Shown here one piece after another: positions 26,673 to 36,331 of a DNA stretch of 64,000 nucleotides. The position numbers and the translations under genes are program-made. Position 1 is the first letter of the stretch; each line of letters opens with the position of its first letter. This stretch comes from Fredinandcohnia aciditolerans (GTDB lineage Bacteria; Bacillota; Bacilli; Bacillales; Bacillaceae_L), in contig QGHH01000021.1 of the NCBI GenBank assembly GCA_003640645.1, forward strand, positions 18,313-82,312, in the 5' to 3' direction. The notes under the pieces were generated by a model. That model was not told the origin of the DNA, ran no database searches, and worked only from the letters and a program-made list of their open reading frames with translations.

Positions 26673-27689
26673 TTAGTCTGATAAAGTACTTTTAAGGCCC
26701 ATCTCTCCTGCTATTAATTCATAGGATTTGAGCCGATCCTTAGGAGAATGTGTAATGGTTACGATCATTAGTTCATCGGCTTGATATGCTTGTTGAAGCT
26801 TAAAGAGTCTGTTCTTTACTTCCATTGGGTCTCCAATGATGACCTTTTGTTTCATTTTTTCAAAACCCTCGTAAAGATTTTTCTTTTCTAGGTATTCCTT
26901 CGCTTCTGAAATGGAGGGAATTCCCCCGCTGCCTTCTTTTTTATCTCTTTGCTTCCCCCAGATATAAGAACTTAACGCAATATCCTCGGCTTTTTCCTGT
27001 GTTTCAGCACAAATGGCGGAAACAGTAACAATTACTTGTGGCTTGTCTCCTTCATTTCGCGCTACAAAGTTTTTAAGATATTCTCTCACAATCTCTTCGC
27101 CGTCATTGTCGCTCATAAATAACCCAAAGGTGTAAGATAGCCCTTTTTCAGCAGCGAGTATAGCGCTCTTTTTGCTTGTTCCCAAAAGCCAAGGAACTGG
27201 CGGTGTTTCTGGGATTGGAGCAGCTTTTACGTTTGCAAATTCATGGCCAGGTGGAAAATCAAGATGTATGAAATGTAAAAGCATATCAATTAATTCTGGC
27301 ATTTTCCAAACCTGTTGCAAAAAATTATCAGATAATGCATTGGTTGCTTCTGCTGAACCACCAGGAGCCCTTCCAATTCCGATGTCAATACGATCGGGAA
27401 AAAGTGTTCCGAGCATGTTGTAGACCTCAGCTACTTTATAAGGTTTATAGTGAGGGAGTAAAACAGCGCCAGAACCGATTCGAATTGATTTGGTATGAGC
27501 TCCGATAAAACCAAGCATCACCTCAGGTGCAGGACAGGCTAATCCTGTTAAGTCGTGATGCTCAGCAATCCAATATCGAGTATATCCTAATCGTTCCCCT
27601 GCTTGGGCTAGTTTCATTGATTCCACCAATGCTTCTTGTGGTGTTTGATTTGCAGAAATGGGAGCTTGATCTAAAATACTTAATCGCAT
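26673..27689 (-). CDS. LLM-class flavin-dependent oxidoreductase
   Basis: A 338-aa luciferase-like monooxygenase fold protein of the MsnO8/YtmO-like branch: [20 protein letters not shown] near 38, IGSGAVLLPHYKPYKVAE near 72, RIDIGIGRAPGG near 100 and PWLLGTSKKSAILAAEKGL near 165 (FMN contacts). Substrate unknown. A paralogue lies at 47633-48634. The next genes upstream are YkvR-like and a methyltransferase. Confidence 0.86.
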   Translation of the reverse strand: MRLSILDQAPISANQTPQEALVESMKLAQAGERLGYTRYWIAEHHDLTGLACPAPEVMLGFIGAHTKSIRIGSGAVLLPHYKPYKVAEVYNMLGTLFPDRIDIGIGRAPGGSAEATNALSDNFLQQVWKMPELIDMLLHFIHLDFPPGHEFANVKAAPIPETPPVPWLLGTSKKSAILAAEKGLSYTFGLFMSDNDGEEIVREYLKNFVARNEGDKPQVIVTVSAICAETQEKAEDIALSSYIWGKQRDKKEGSGGIPSISEAKEYLEKKNLYEGFEKMKQKVIIGDPMEVKNRLFKLQQAYQADELMIVTITHSPKDRLKSYELIAGEMGLKSTLSD

Positions 27690-27704
27690 ATTTTTGACTC
27701 CCTT

Positions 27705-27989
27705 CTATTCTTTTATTTCACTAAGAGTCAGTCTAAAAAGTCCAATCTGTTCTTTTTCATAAAGATTCGTGATTGAAGTTGAGTATTCCTGGATATTCAC
27801 TTTACAATCTATATGTTGTTCTGGCACTTTTAAGTGAAAAATTCCTTTGTATAATAATGTTGTTACATCATGGTATTCTTCGGTTGTTACGTTGAAATCA
27901 ACTTTCACTAACAATAACCCATTTTTTATCTCTTCATCGTAATCTATATCGTTCAATTTATAATCGTTTAAGTATATTGCGGTAACCAT
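27705..27989 (-). CDS. YkvR-like DUF3219 protein
   Basis: A 94-aa acidic soluble protein with DVTTLLYKGIFHLKVPE and EYSTSITNLYE segments, which I recognise as the YkvR (DUF3219) family of Bacillus. Function is unknown. The ATG at 27989 has AGAGGAG 8 nt upstream and lies 2 nt from the methyltransferase stop, so the two are coupled. Confidence 0.75.
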   Translation of the reverse strand: MVTAIYLNDYKLNDIDYDEEIKNGLLLVKVDFNVTTEEYHDVTTLLYKGIFHLKVPEQHIDCKVNIQEYSTSITNLYEKEQIGLFRLTLSEIKE

Positions 27990-27991
27990 TG

Positions 27992-28594
27992 TCAGCACTC
28001 CTCTTTACTATTTCTTATTTCCATCACAATGAATAATCCTCTATAAAATTCTTTACGTTCAATAATTTTTAATCCATTTTGACTAACGAGTTTTTCTGTT
28101 TCCCGATTTAAACAACATCCATCACAAACTTTTTTCCATGCAGGAGTGAGCCAATCCTGTAGTTTTGATAAAAATGGATTTCTCATTTTTACATGCTCAA
28201 ACATGAGAATTGTTCCATTTGGTTTACAAACCCTTTTCATTTCTAGTATCGCTTTTTCAGCGTCTGGAATCGTGCAAAACACAAGTGTTGCTACTACGGT
28301 ATCGAATGTATGATCTTCAAAAGGTAGTTTTTCAGCACCCGCTTGAACAATGTCAATCGGCACAATAGCTTGTGATTTATTATTAATAGCTCTGCTCGTC
28401 ATTTGTGAATTAGGTTCGATTGCGGTGACACTTTGAACGTTCTGGTAAAGCGGGAAATTGATACCTGTTCCTGAACCCAGTTCGAGTACTTGTCCAGTTG
28501 CTTTTTTGAGCAAACGTCGACGAATCGAGCTGAATTTTCTTTTTTCAAGTGGTTTCATAAAAAAATCGTATAGCGACGGAAATAATGAACTCAT
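27992..28594 (-). CDS. Class I SAM-dependent methyltransferase (UbiE-like)
   Basis: A 200-aa methyltransferase with motif I VLELGSGTGINFPLY near 36, an acidic SAM ribose contact (AIEPNSQM near 60), DTVVATLVFCTIPD near 100 and FEHVKM post-I text near 135. A Cys pair CDGCC near 163 is unusual for the fold but seen in this subfamily. Substrate unknown. Confidence 0.8.
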   Translation of the reverse strand: MSSLFPSLYDFFMKPLEKRKFSSIRRRLLKKATGQVLELGSGTGINFPLYQNVQSVTAIEPNSQMTSRAINNKSQAIVPIDIVQAGAEKLPFEDHTFDTVVATLVFCTIPDAEKAILEMKRVCKPNGTILMFEHVKMRNPFLSKLQDWLTPAWKKVCDGCCLNRETEKLVSQNGLKIIERKEFYRGLFIVMEIRNSKEEC

Positions 28595-28732
28595 TCTTTC
28601 AACTCCATTAGCCTCAATTACTTTGATTATATAATAAGTGGGTTATGATTTTCGAATAATTGGTATGCAGTAGGAACATGTAATGCTAAAATGGGTAAGA
28701 TAAAAATAAGCTTGGTTAAGGAGTTGTATGTT

Positions 28733-29071
28733 TTGAGATTCCAGTGGAATTTAATTTTAGGACTATTATTTGCACTTATTGTAGCAATCTTTGCGGTAGT
28801 GAACGTAGATTCTGTAAGAGTTAATTATGTTTTTGGTTATTCAGAAATCCCGCTTATTTTAATTATTTTGGGTTCAGCCTTACTCGGAGGCTTAATCGTG
28901 GGAATGTTTGGGATTCTTCGTCAATATAGGCAGCAGCGTCAAATTAAAAAGCTAGAGAAAGAAATTGAACAACTTAAGAGTGTAAAAGTTGAGGAAAAAC
29001 CAGTAGAGAAAAAAAGTAATGATTCTACGGAAAAGGCTAATGAGGACGAGTCGGAGAATCAAAATCAATGA
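28733..29071 (+). CDS. LapA/YrvD-like two-helix membrane protein
   Basis: The 112-aa protein has two membrane helices (about 4-25 and 42-66) with the NVDSVRVNYVFG linker, followed by a coiled coil (RQQRQIKKLEKEIEQLK) and an acidic/lysine tail. This is the LapA (DUF1049) pattern, YrvD in B. subtilis. I start at TTG 28733, with AAGGAG 9 nt upstream and homology beginning there; an ATG at 28691 would add 14 unconserved residues. Confidence 0.8.
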   Translation: MRFQWNLILGLLFALIVAIFAVVNVDSVRVNYVFGYSEIPLILIILGSALLGGLIVGMFGILRQYRQQRQIKKLEKEIEQLKSVKVEEKPVEKKSNDSTEKANEDESENQNQ

Positions 29072-29081
29072 TGCCATTCTT

Positions 29082-29820
29082 AGAAATGAAGAAGTTATTG
29101 GTTGTCATTTTATAAGAGTTCTGTTCTTCATCGAGGTTATGAATACCATAATGTCTGATATGTAAAAGAGTTATGTTCTTCATCAAGGTAATGAAGAACA
29201 TAAAGGCTCATATTTATAAGAATTTTGTTCATCATCAGGGTTATGAAGAACATTATGTCTGCTATTTAAAACAGTTATGATCTTCATCGAGTTTATGAAG
29301 AACATAAACGCTCATATTTAATTGAGTAATGATCTTCATTAAGGTAATGAAGAACATAAAGGCTGTCATTTATAAGAGTTATGTTCTTCATCAGAGTTAT
29401 GAAGACCATAATGTCTGATATTCAATAGAGTTATGTTCTTCATCAAGGTAATGAAGAATATAAAGACTGCCATTTATGAGAGTTATGATCTTCATCAAGG
29501 TTATGAAGAACAAATTGTCTGTGATTTATAAGAGTTATGTTCTTCATCAAGGTAATGAAGAACATAATGTCTTTCATTTATAAGAGTTATGTTCTTCATC
29601 AAGGTAATGAAGAACATAATGGCTATTATTTCTAAGAGTTACGTTCTTCATCAAGGTAATGAAGAACAAATTGTCTGTCATTTATAAGAGTTATGTTCTT
29701 CATCAAGGTAATGAAGAACATATGACACTCATTTATAAGAGTTAAGGTCTTCAACGAGGCAACGATGATTATAATGGTTGCCAGTTTTAGAAGAAATATA
29801 GTCTTCAACTCATGGTTACC
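29082..29820. repeat. Array 1 of 52-bp tandem palindromic repeats (about 13-14 units)
   Basis: Contiguous 52-bp units, first full unit near 29110 and the last, decayed ones running to within 2 bases of the helicase stop. The unit core is a 13-bp perfect inverted repeat, TTATGTTCTTCAT and ATGAAGAACATAA, around a 7-nt loop CAAGGTA, joined by a variable linker (consensus TGTCTGTCATTTATAAGAG). Units 9-12 are nearly identical; both ends are degenerate. The period is not a multiple of 3 and no frame stays open, so it is non-coding. It lies between two convergent genes. A related array is at 45966-46602. Confidence 0.95.
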
Positions 29821-29821
29821 G

Positions 29822-32020
29822 TTATTTTACCTTCACTACATCCGCCGGCTCCAATAATCCCATTTCTAAGCAAGTTTCAAGGAGCAGTGCTTTTCGTTCT
29901 TTCTGAAATTGAATTTCAATTCTTTCACCAGTAACAGACAAGATTGTTCCGTGTCCAAATACACGATGCTTTACAGCCATTCCCTCTTCGATGTCGTCTC
30001 CCTTTTTAATCGAATTTGGATTATAAGGGACAACCGTCTTTTCACGGACCGGCTTCTTCTTTTGTACGGCCTGCTCGACTCTGACCGGTGGAGAGATGAT
30101 ATTTTTTACATTTGCGACAAATCGTGAACCTGTAACGTCTTTTCCATTTTGTTTTTTATAGGATAATAGTTCGAGTTCCTGTTCCGCGCGTGTCATTCCT
30201 ACATAAAACAACCGGACAGCCTCTTCCATTAAATTACGGTTCCCATCTTTATATGCATTAATCTCGTCATGTGAAGGAATCACTCCTTCTATCAAATCAA
30301 TCATATACACCTTTTTAAACTCAAGCCCTTTTGAACTGTGAAAAGTAGAAAGGGTAATGGCATCTTTATTCTTATTAAACTTTGACGTCTTTAATAGATT
30401 TTCTAAATGCTTTAGTCGTTCAGCGAATTGTTCCATTGTTTCAAGAGTATCTGCTATTTCCTCAAGTGTTTGAAGTACACCAAATAAATAATCCGTTTTA
30501 AATCCAAGCTTCTTACTCATTTCTTTAAGTGTTTTATCGTAACCAAGTTGATTTCTTATGAGTTTTATCGCCTTAAGTGGCTTTGTCCCTTTCATTTGTT
30601 GGAAGGTTTTTTTGCATGCTTGAATTTGTTTAGTTTGATAATCTTTTAAACCTTTATTTTGTAGCAGTTGATCGAAGATGGATTCCGTTGGCTTCTTTTT
30701 TGCTATTTCGAACAATTGTTCTCTTGATAGAAAAAATCCACATTTCGTATATATTTGTTCAAAAATATCGATTCGTTTATCTGTATACGTCATCCTCATA
30801 AAATTTAATACATCTTTAACGACCCAATGCGAAAAGAAACGATTATCTGAGTCCTTGATATAAAAAGGAATTTGACTCCGATCAAGCTCATTGATTAAAT
30901 TGATGGAAGATGAATTATTCCGATATAGTACAGCGACATCCTTCTTCTCGTCTACACGATCAATTTCTTGGACGATGTATTTTGCTTGAAACCGATAATC
31001 CTCAAATTCTTTAATCTCAATCGGCTTTTGATTCGGATTTTCGGTGAACATATTTTTATCATAACGGTCTTTATTTCGCTTAATAAAACGATTAGCTACA
31101 TGAACAATGTCCTTTGACGAACGATAGTTCTGTTCCATTTTAAGGATAACGGCGTTTGGATAGACTTTTTTAAAATCAAGTAAATACTTCGGCTCCGCTC
31201 CTCTCCAAGAATAGATTGATTGATCATCATCCGCCACAACATATAAGTTTTGGTGGGGCTTCACTAGCTTTTCAATAATCGCATGCTGAACAAGCGAGGT
31301 ATCTTGGCTTTCATCTGTTAGGAGGTAATCATAGCGATTTTGATATTTCCTCAGAATAGGTTCATCATTTGAAAATGCATCATTTGCTATCGTCAGCATG
31401 TCATCATAATCAAGTAAAAGATGATTATGATTTGCATTTTTTATCTTTTCATATTCCTCAAAAATGGCTTCGACTAATGGAATATCACACTCAATCTTAT
31501 CCCACTCATCACGAGGAAGTAGCTTGTTTTTAATATAACTAATATAGGTGGTTAACTCTTCAAGCTGTTCTTCCGTAATGTTCTCACCATTCAATGATTT
31601 AAAAATTTGCCGTAACAGTTGTTTTTTATTAGGTCCACCTTCTTGATTTCCTTCAATTAATTGATATGAAATTTGTTGTTTATACAAATAATCTCGTACG
31701 ACCTGGAATGCCAAACTATGAATGGTTGAAAAATCCACTGTGTCTAGGGATTGTTCCGGGAAGAAGCGTGCAAATCGATCTTTCATGTCAGCTGCGGACG
31801 CACGGCTAAAGGTTACAGCCTTAATTCGTGAAGGATGGACTCCTTCTTCTTCAATTAAATACCCAATTCTCATAATGGTTGTGGTTGTTTTACCCGAACC
31901 AGGTGATGCTAATAAGAGCAAAGGTCCCCTTCTATGAAGGACGGCCTGTTTTTGAACATTATTTAATTGGACACCAAGCTGTTCCTTTTTTCGATGAAAA
32001 AAGCTTTCCCCTTTATTCAT
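29822..32020 (-). CDS. UvrD/PcrA-type SF1 DNA helicase (YjcD-like)
   Basis: A 732-aa ATP-dependent 3'-5' helicase with motif I ASPGSGKTTT near 38, Ia AVTFSRASAADM, motif II LLTDESQDT near 232, motif III VVADDDQSIYSWRGAEP near 257, motif IV MEQNYRSS near 293, motif V TLSTFHSSKGLEFKKVYMIDL near 555 and motif VI VRLFYVGMTRAEQEL near 605. The C-terminal about 55 residues form a small domain (GMAVKHRVFGHGTILSV). I recognise it as YjcD-like and not PcrA itself, which is longer-conserved. The palindromic array 1 ends right at its stop codon. Confidence 0.9.
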   Translation of the reverse strand: MNKGESFFHRKKEQLGVQLNNVQKQAVLHRRGPLLLLASPGSGKTTTTIMRIGYLIEEEGVHPSRIKAVTFSRASAADMKDRFARFFPEQSLDTVDFSTIHSLAFQVVRDYLYKQQISYQLIEGNQEGGPNKKQLLRQIFKSLNGENITEEQLEELTTYISYIKNKLLPRDEWDKIECDIPLVEAIFEEYEKIKNANHNHLLLDYDDMLTIANDAFSNDEPILRKYQNRYDYLLTDESQDTSLVQHAIIEKLVKPHQNLYVVADDDQSIYSWRGAEPKYLLDFKKVYPNAVILKMEQNYRSSKDIVHVANRFIKRNKDRYDKNMFTENPNQKPIEIKEFEDYRFQAKYIVQEIDRVDEKKDVAVLYRNNSSSINLINELDRSQIPFYIKDSDNRFFSHWVVKDVLNFMRMTYTDKRIDIFEQIYTKCGFFLSREQLFEIAKKKPTESIFDQLLQNKGLKDYQTKQIQACKKTFQQMKGTKPLKAIKLIRNQLGYDKTLKEMSKKLGFKTDYLFGVLQTLEEIADTLETMEQFAERLKHLENLLKTSKFNKNKDAITLSTFHSSKGLEFKKVYMIDLIEGVIPSHDEINAYKDGNRNLMEEAVRLFYVGMTRAEQELELLSYKKQNGKDVTGSRFVANVKNIISPPVRVEQAVQKKKPVREKTVVPYNPNSIKKGDDIEEGMAVKHRVFGHGTILSVTGERIEIQFQKERKALLLETCLEMGLLEPADVVKVK

Positions 32021-32164
32021 GTTAGCACACCTCCTTTTTACTCAAAATACAATTATAAAGTCTATTAATTTTATTGACAAGGATGTTGAAATCCAAACAA
32101 GCTATGACATAAAACAAGGGTATAATTGGTACTTTATAGAGAGAAGAAATTTGAGGTGATTATC

Positions 32165-33553
32165 TTGGATTATCGAATTGAAAAAGATACCATGGGCGAA
32201 ATAAAGGTTCCAGCTGATGCATACTGGGCTGCCCAAACCCAACGAAGCAAGGAGAACTTTCGAATTGGGACGGAAAAAATGCCACAAGAAGTGATTGAAG
32301 CCTTTGCGATTTTAAAACGAAGTGCCGCCATTGCAAATGAAAAGCTAGGGAAGTTAAATGCCAATAAAACTAAAGCGATTATTTACGCGTGTGATGAAAT
32401 TTTATCAGGAAAAATAGTTGACCATTTTCCGCTCGTTGTATGGCAAACAGGCAGCGGTACGCAAAGTAATATGAATGTAAATGAAGTCGTCGCTAACCGC
32501 GCTAACCAATGGTTAAAGGATAACGGGATTGATGAACGAATTCACCCAAATGATGACGTTAATATGAGTCAAAGCTCAAATGATACCTTCCCAACGGCCA
32601 TGCATATTGCTGGTGTGAAAGCTATTAATGAACGCCTCCTTCCTGTTATTCAAAAGTTGCAGACAACATTAGAAGACAAGGAAAAAAAATTTGCTAACAT
32701 TGTAAAAATCGGAAGAACTCATCTTCAAGATGCTACACCATTAACACTCGGTCAAGAAATAAGTGGTTGGGTTCACATGTTGAAACGATCTAAGGAAATG
32801 ATCAAGGAGTCTACCGAAAAAATGCTCGCCCTTGCCATAGGTGGGACGGCAGTAGGTACGGGGATTAATGCTCACCCTTTGTTTGGGGAGAAAGTAGCGA
32901 AGGAAATTGCAGAACACACGAAGCTTGGCTTTTATTCATCCGAGAATAAATTCCATGCGTTAACCAGTCATGATGAAATCGTATTTGCTCACGGAGCATT
33001 AAAAGGATTGGCAGCTAACTTGATGAAAATTGCCAATGATGTCAGATGGCTAGCAAGTGGGCCACGTTGTGGGATCGGTGAAATAACAATCCCGGAAAAT
33101 GAGCCCGGTAGTTCGATTATGCCAGGGAAAGTAAATCCGACTCAAAGTGAGGCACTTACAATGGTTGCGGTTCAAGTCATGGGAAATGATGCAACAATCG
33201 GAATCGCAGCGAGTCAAGGCAATTTTGAGCTTAATGTGTTTAAACCAGTGATCATTTATAATTTCCTTCAATCCGTTAGACTTTTAGCTGATTCGATGGA
33301 ATCGTTTAATACCAACTGTGCCGTTGGTATTCAGGCAAATGAGGCAGTTATCTCTAAATACCTGCACGAATCTTTGATGCTTGTTACGGCATTAAACCCA
33401 CATATCGGCTATGAAAAAGCAGCGAAAATTGCGAAGCATGCTCATAAACACGAAACTTCTTTAAAAGAGGCTGCCATACAGTTAGGAATTCTAACAGAAG
33501 CTGAGTTTGATCAATATGTAAAACCTGAACAAATGGTACATCCAAAGGAATAA
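32165..33553 (+). CDS. fumC: Fumarate hydratase, class II
   Basis: Reversible hydration of fumarate to malate in the citric acid cycle. It begins [17 protein letters not shown] like CitG of B. subtilis and is 462 aa, the same length. The catalytic motifs are [14 protein letters not shown] near 97, [16 protein letters not shown] near 185 and the signature [13 protein letters not shown] near 315. Translation starts at TTG 32165 with GAGGTG upstream; the upstream extension is not conserved. Confidence 0.96.
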   Translation: MDYRIEKDTMGEIKVPADAYWAAQTQRSKENFRIGTEKMPQEVIEAFAILKRSAAIANEKLGKLNANKTKAIIYACDEILSGKIVDHFPLVVWQTGSGTQSNMNVNEVVANRANQWLKDNGIDERIHPNDDVNMSQSSNDTFPTAMHIAGVKAINERLLPVIQKLQTTLEDKEKKFANIVKIGRTHLQDATPLTLGQEISGWVHMLKRSKEMIKESTEKMLALAIGGTAVGTGINAHPLFGEKVAKEIAEHTKLGFYSSENKFHALTSHDEIVFAHGALKGLAANLMKIANDVRWLASGPRCGIGEITIPENEPGSSIMPGKVNPTQSEALTMVAVQVMGNDATIGIAASQGNFELNVFKPVIIYNFLQSVRLLADSMESFNTNCAVGIQANEAVISKYLHESLMLVTALNPHIGYEKAAKIAKHAHKHETSLKEAAIQLGILTEAEFDQYVKPEQMVHPKE

Positions 33554-33555
33554 AA

Positions 33556-33588
33556 AATAGCCTTCCACACTCGGAAGGCTATCATTTT
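33556..33588. terminator. Bidirectional terminator fumC/pepF
   Basis: Stem ATAGCCTTCC/GGAAGGCTAT with loop ACACTC, A/T tracts on both sides, between convergent genes. Confidence 0.9.
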
Positions 33589-35378
33589 TATAACTGAGAA
33601 AATTGCTCTACTAATTCATTAAATTTCTTTAATGAGTTTTCAATTGGGTATGGAGTTGTAAGGTCTACCCCTGTCTTTTTCAACAATTCTAGCGGGTAGT
33701 CGGAGCTGCCGCTTTTTAAAAATTGAAGATAAGAAGTGAGTGTTGTTTTGTCCCCTTCTAAAATTTTGGTAGCAATATGAATCGCTGATGCAAACCCAGT
33801 TGCGTATTTATAAACGTAAAATGGTCGGTAGAAATGTGGGATTCGGGACCAACCATATTTTACTTCATCATCAAACACAAGGTCCTCACCATGATACTCT
33901 CTAAATAATCCCTCATATACTTCACTAAACGAGTCAACATTTAAAGGCAATCCTTGTTCTGCCATTTCGTGCGTTTTCTTTTCGAACTCCGCAAACATCA
34001 CTTGGGTAAAGAAAGTTCCTTTAAATTTATCGATAAAGTGATTGATTAAGAATTTCTTAACCTCTTCATTTGCTTCATTGTTCAATAAGTAGTTGATCAA
34101 AAGAACTTCATTAACTGTTGAAGCTACCTCAGCTACAAAAATACTGTAACGTGCGGTAATTTGCGGTTGATGCTCAGAACTTAGCTTACTGTGTACGCCA
34201 TGGCCACATTCATGAACCAATGTAAATAAGCTGTCTAAGTCATCCTGATGGTTCAACAAAATATATGGATGTACACCATACACACCTAGATTATAGGCTC
34301 CAGAACGTTTTCCAGGCGTTTCCCGTACATCGAAATAACGCGAAGTTCTAAAATCCTTCAGTGTTTGAATATAATCTTCGCCTAATGGAGCAAGTGCACT
34401 GCACATAATTTCAAATGCTTCATCATACGAAATATCCTTCTTTGCCCCGCTAACGAGTGGTACACTTAAGTCATACTGACGAAGCTCATCAAGACCTAAT
34501 TTTTCCTTGCGGATGCTTGTGTATTTGTGCATGGCACTGATGTTTTTCTTTGTTGTTTCGATTAGGTTTTCATAGACATCTTTTGGAACATTATCTCCGA
34601 ATAATGCTTTTTCAAGTGCCGATGGATAATGACGTAGTTTTGAAATGGTCACATTATTTTTAATCGCGGCAGATAAAGTCGAAGCAATTGAATTTTTTAA
34701 ATGAACATATGGCTCATAATAGGCTTTATAAGCTTCTTTTCGCTTTTCGCGATCCTCATCCTCGATCAGCTTTGCATACATTCCTCTCGTTAACTCTACC
34801 TTCTTACCGTCATCCTTCGTGATTTTACCAAAGCGAATATCCGCATTATTAATCATACCGTATGTTGTACTTGGTGCAGAAAGTGCCTCACCTAATTGTG
34901 AGAGAATCTCTTCTTGGTCTTTGTTTAAAACATGTGGTTTGTACCGGTACGATTCAAGTAATTCTTTTTCAAAGTACTGAAGTCCTTCTTCCTCGGCAAT
35001 GTAATGCTTTAACGTTTCTTCCTCTAAGCTTAATAAGAACGGCATGAAAAAGGAATTCTTCGTGCTCACCTTTACACTAAGCTGTTTAGCTCGGTCTAAA
35101 TAGGATTGTGATTTGGTAACTCGTGTATCTTCATCGACCTTTAACATAGCATATGCAAAAAGCTTGTTAAAATGGAAAGAGAGTCTTTCACTCAAGGTTA
35201 AATACTCACATAACGAATGTCCGTCATGAATATTGCCATCAAATTTTCCTAGCTCCTCCCCCATCTTTTCAATGAGTTTGTAGTCTTCCTCCCATTTGCT
35301 TAGATCAGAATAGAGATCATTTAAATTCCATTTCTCCTGTTCAGGCACATCAGTTCGAGATGAATAGGTAGTTGTCAT
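33588..35378 (-). CDS. pepF: Oligoendopeptidase F
   Basis: Zinc metallopeptidase of the M3 family cutting short peptides, 596 aa. The zinc motif HECGH is in FTLVHECGHGVHSKLS near 383, and the downstream Glu ligand is in VAEVASTVNEVLL. The ATG at 35378 has AAAGGAG 7 nt upstream; the longer in-frame extension is rich in phenylalanine and leucine but lacks a site. In B. subtilis, overproduced PepF affects sporulation phosphorelay peptides. Confidence 0.94.
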   Translation of the reverse strand: MTTTYSSRTDVPEQEKWNLNDLYSDLSKWEEDYKLIEKMGEELGKFDGNIHDGHSLCEYLTLSERLSFHFNKLFAYAMLKVDEDTRVTKSQSYLDRAKQLSVKVSTKNSFFMPFLLSLEEETLKHYIAEEEGLQYFEKELLESYRYKPHVLNKDQEEILSQLGEALSAPSTTYGMINNADIRFGKITKDDGKKVELTRGMYAKLIEDEDREKRKEAYKAYYEPYVHLKNSIASTLSAAIKNNVTISKLRHYPSALEKALFGDNVPKDVYENLIETTKKNISAMHKYTSIRKEKLGLDELRQYDLSVPLVSGAKKDISYDEAFEIMCSALAPLGEDYIQTLKDFRTSRYFDVRETPGKRSGAYNLGVYGVHPYILLNHQDDLDSLFTLVHECGHGVHSKLSSEHQPQITARYSIFVAEVASTVNEVLLINYLLNNEANEEVKKFLINHFIDKFKGTFFTQVMFAEFEKKTHEMAEQGLPLNVDSFSEVYEGLFREYHGEDLVFDDEVKYGWSRIPHFYRPFYVYKYATGFASAIHIATKILEGDKTTLTSYLQFLKSGSSDYPLELLKKTGVDLTTPYPIENSLKKFNELVEQFSQL

Positions 35379-35511
35379 CGCAATTCTCCTTTGAATTAAA
35401 TTGAAATTACTTTTATTATGTAAGAAAGAAATATATGATATGAGATAGATATGTTTCATTATATTTTATATGAATTACATAAATTTGTAAAAAGTGAAAG
35501 GATGTTCATAC

Positions 35512-36300
35512 ATGGCGAACAAATTGCCTCATGTAGAGGACTCAGGTGGAACTGTATATCTCCCACCAAAAAATGAGTATGAAACATTTATTGATGATGC
35601 CCACTATGAAGAGAAGGTTCGAGAATGGGGCCTTTCAGTGAAAAAGGAATACTGGTACAAAGAAAGAACACATCAGCGAATTGTTACAATCAAAGGATAT
35701 GAGGTGTACGGTAAGACTGGGGAACACAATACAATCGTCCTTGAATTTCAAGATGGGAATCTCACTTGTATTCACCCTGCCTATTTAAAAGAGATGCAGT
35801 CGCCAAGCTTTACAAAAGCTGCTATTTCAGACGCAAATGTATCTCAGCCGAAGACAAAGGAAACTGTGAGCAAGGTAGTTGTAGAGAAGCCGGAAACAAC
35901 CGAAAAAAAACCAGCAGTTAAAAAAGAAAAACAACCCGAAAAGAAAGTGAAAAAAGAAAAAGCACCAAAAATTGAACTGCCAGCAGATAAGGTTCATTTT
36001 ACCGCTAAGGTTAAGCAATTCGCGTTAACATGGAACCATTTTAATGAGGATAACGATGAAGTCATTGTTCTTGAGAATGTGGTTATTCAGCAAGAAAAAC
36101 CAGTTGAAATTGGACTGGCTTGGTGTTCTCATTCAAAGACATTAAAGAAATTAGAGCTTGAACCCGGGAATACCCTTGAATTTGATGCCAAAATCGTGAA
36201 AAAGCGACTTGCAAAGGGTAAGGACGTTGAAGAAGAGTTTATCATTGAAGACCCCGTTCACTATAAAATCAACAATCCATCAAAATTAAAGAAAAGCTAA
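35512..36300 (+). CDS. Uncharacterised protein with lysine-rich linker
   Basis: A 262-aa soluble protein I do not recognise. An N-terminal globular part (1-110) with many aromatic residues is followed by a low-complexity Lys/Glu/Pro linker (about 118-160: KPAVKKEKQPEKKVKKEK) and a C-terminal beta-rich domain (165-262) ending with a basic tail. Neither signal peptide nor membrane segment is seen. It has its own ribosome site (AAAGGA) and diverges from pepF. The linker suggests two domains acting on a charged partner, perhaps nucleic acid, which is a guess. Confidence 0.75.
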   Translation: MANKLPHVEDSGGTVYLPPKNEYETFIDDAHYEEKVREWGLSVKKEYWYKERTHQRIVTIKGYEVYGKTGEHNTIVLEFQDGNLTCIHPAYLKEMQSPSFTKAAISDANVSQPKTKETVSKVVVEKPETTEKKPAVKKEKQPEKKVKKEKAPKIELPADKVHFTAKVKQFALTWNHFNEDNDEVIVLENVVIQQEKPVEIGLAWCSHSKTLKKLELEPGNTLEFDAKIVKKRLAKGKDVEEEFIIEDPVHYKINNPSKLKKS

Positions 36301-36331
36301 AAGAGCATTTTGTTCTTTTAGCTTTTTTGGG
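36300..36331. terminator. Terminator between convergent genes
   Basis: Stem AAAAGAGC... reads AAAAGA(G)CA-TTTTG-TTCTTTT with AGCTTTTTT following on the plus strand; the closing part is imperfect. Confidence 0.5.

Noticed and set aside
29082-29820. CRISPR array
   Set aside because: The units are contiguous 52-bp tandem repeats in which the linker is also repeated with minor changes. There are no unique spacers of constant length and no cas genes.
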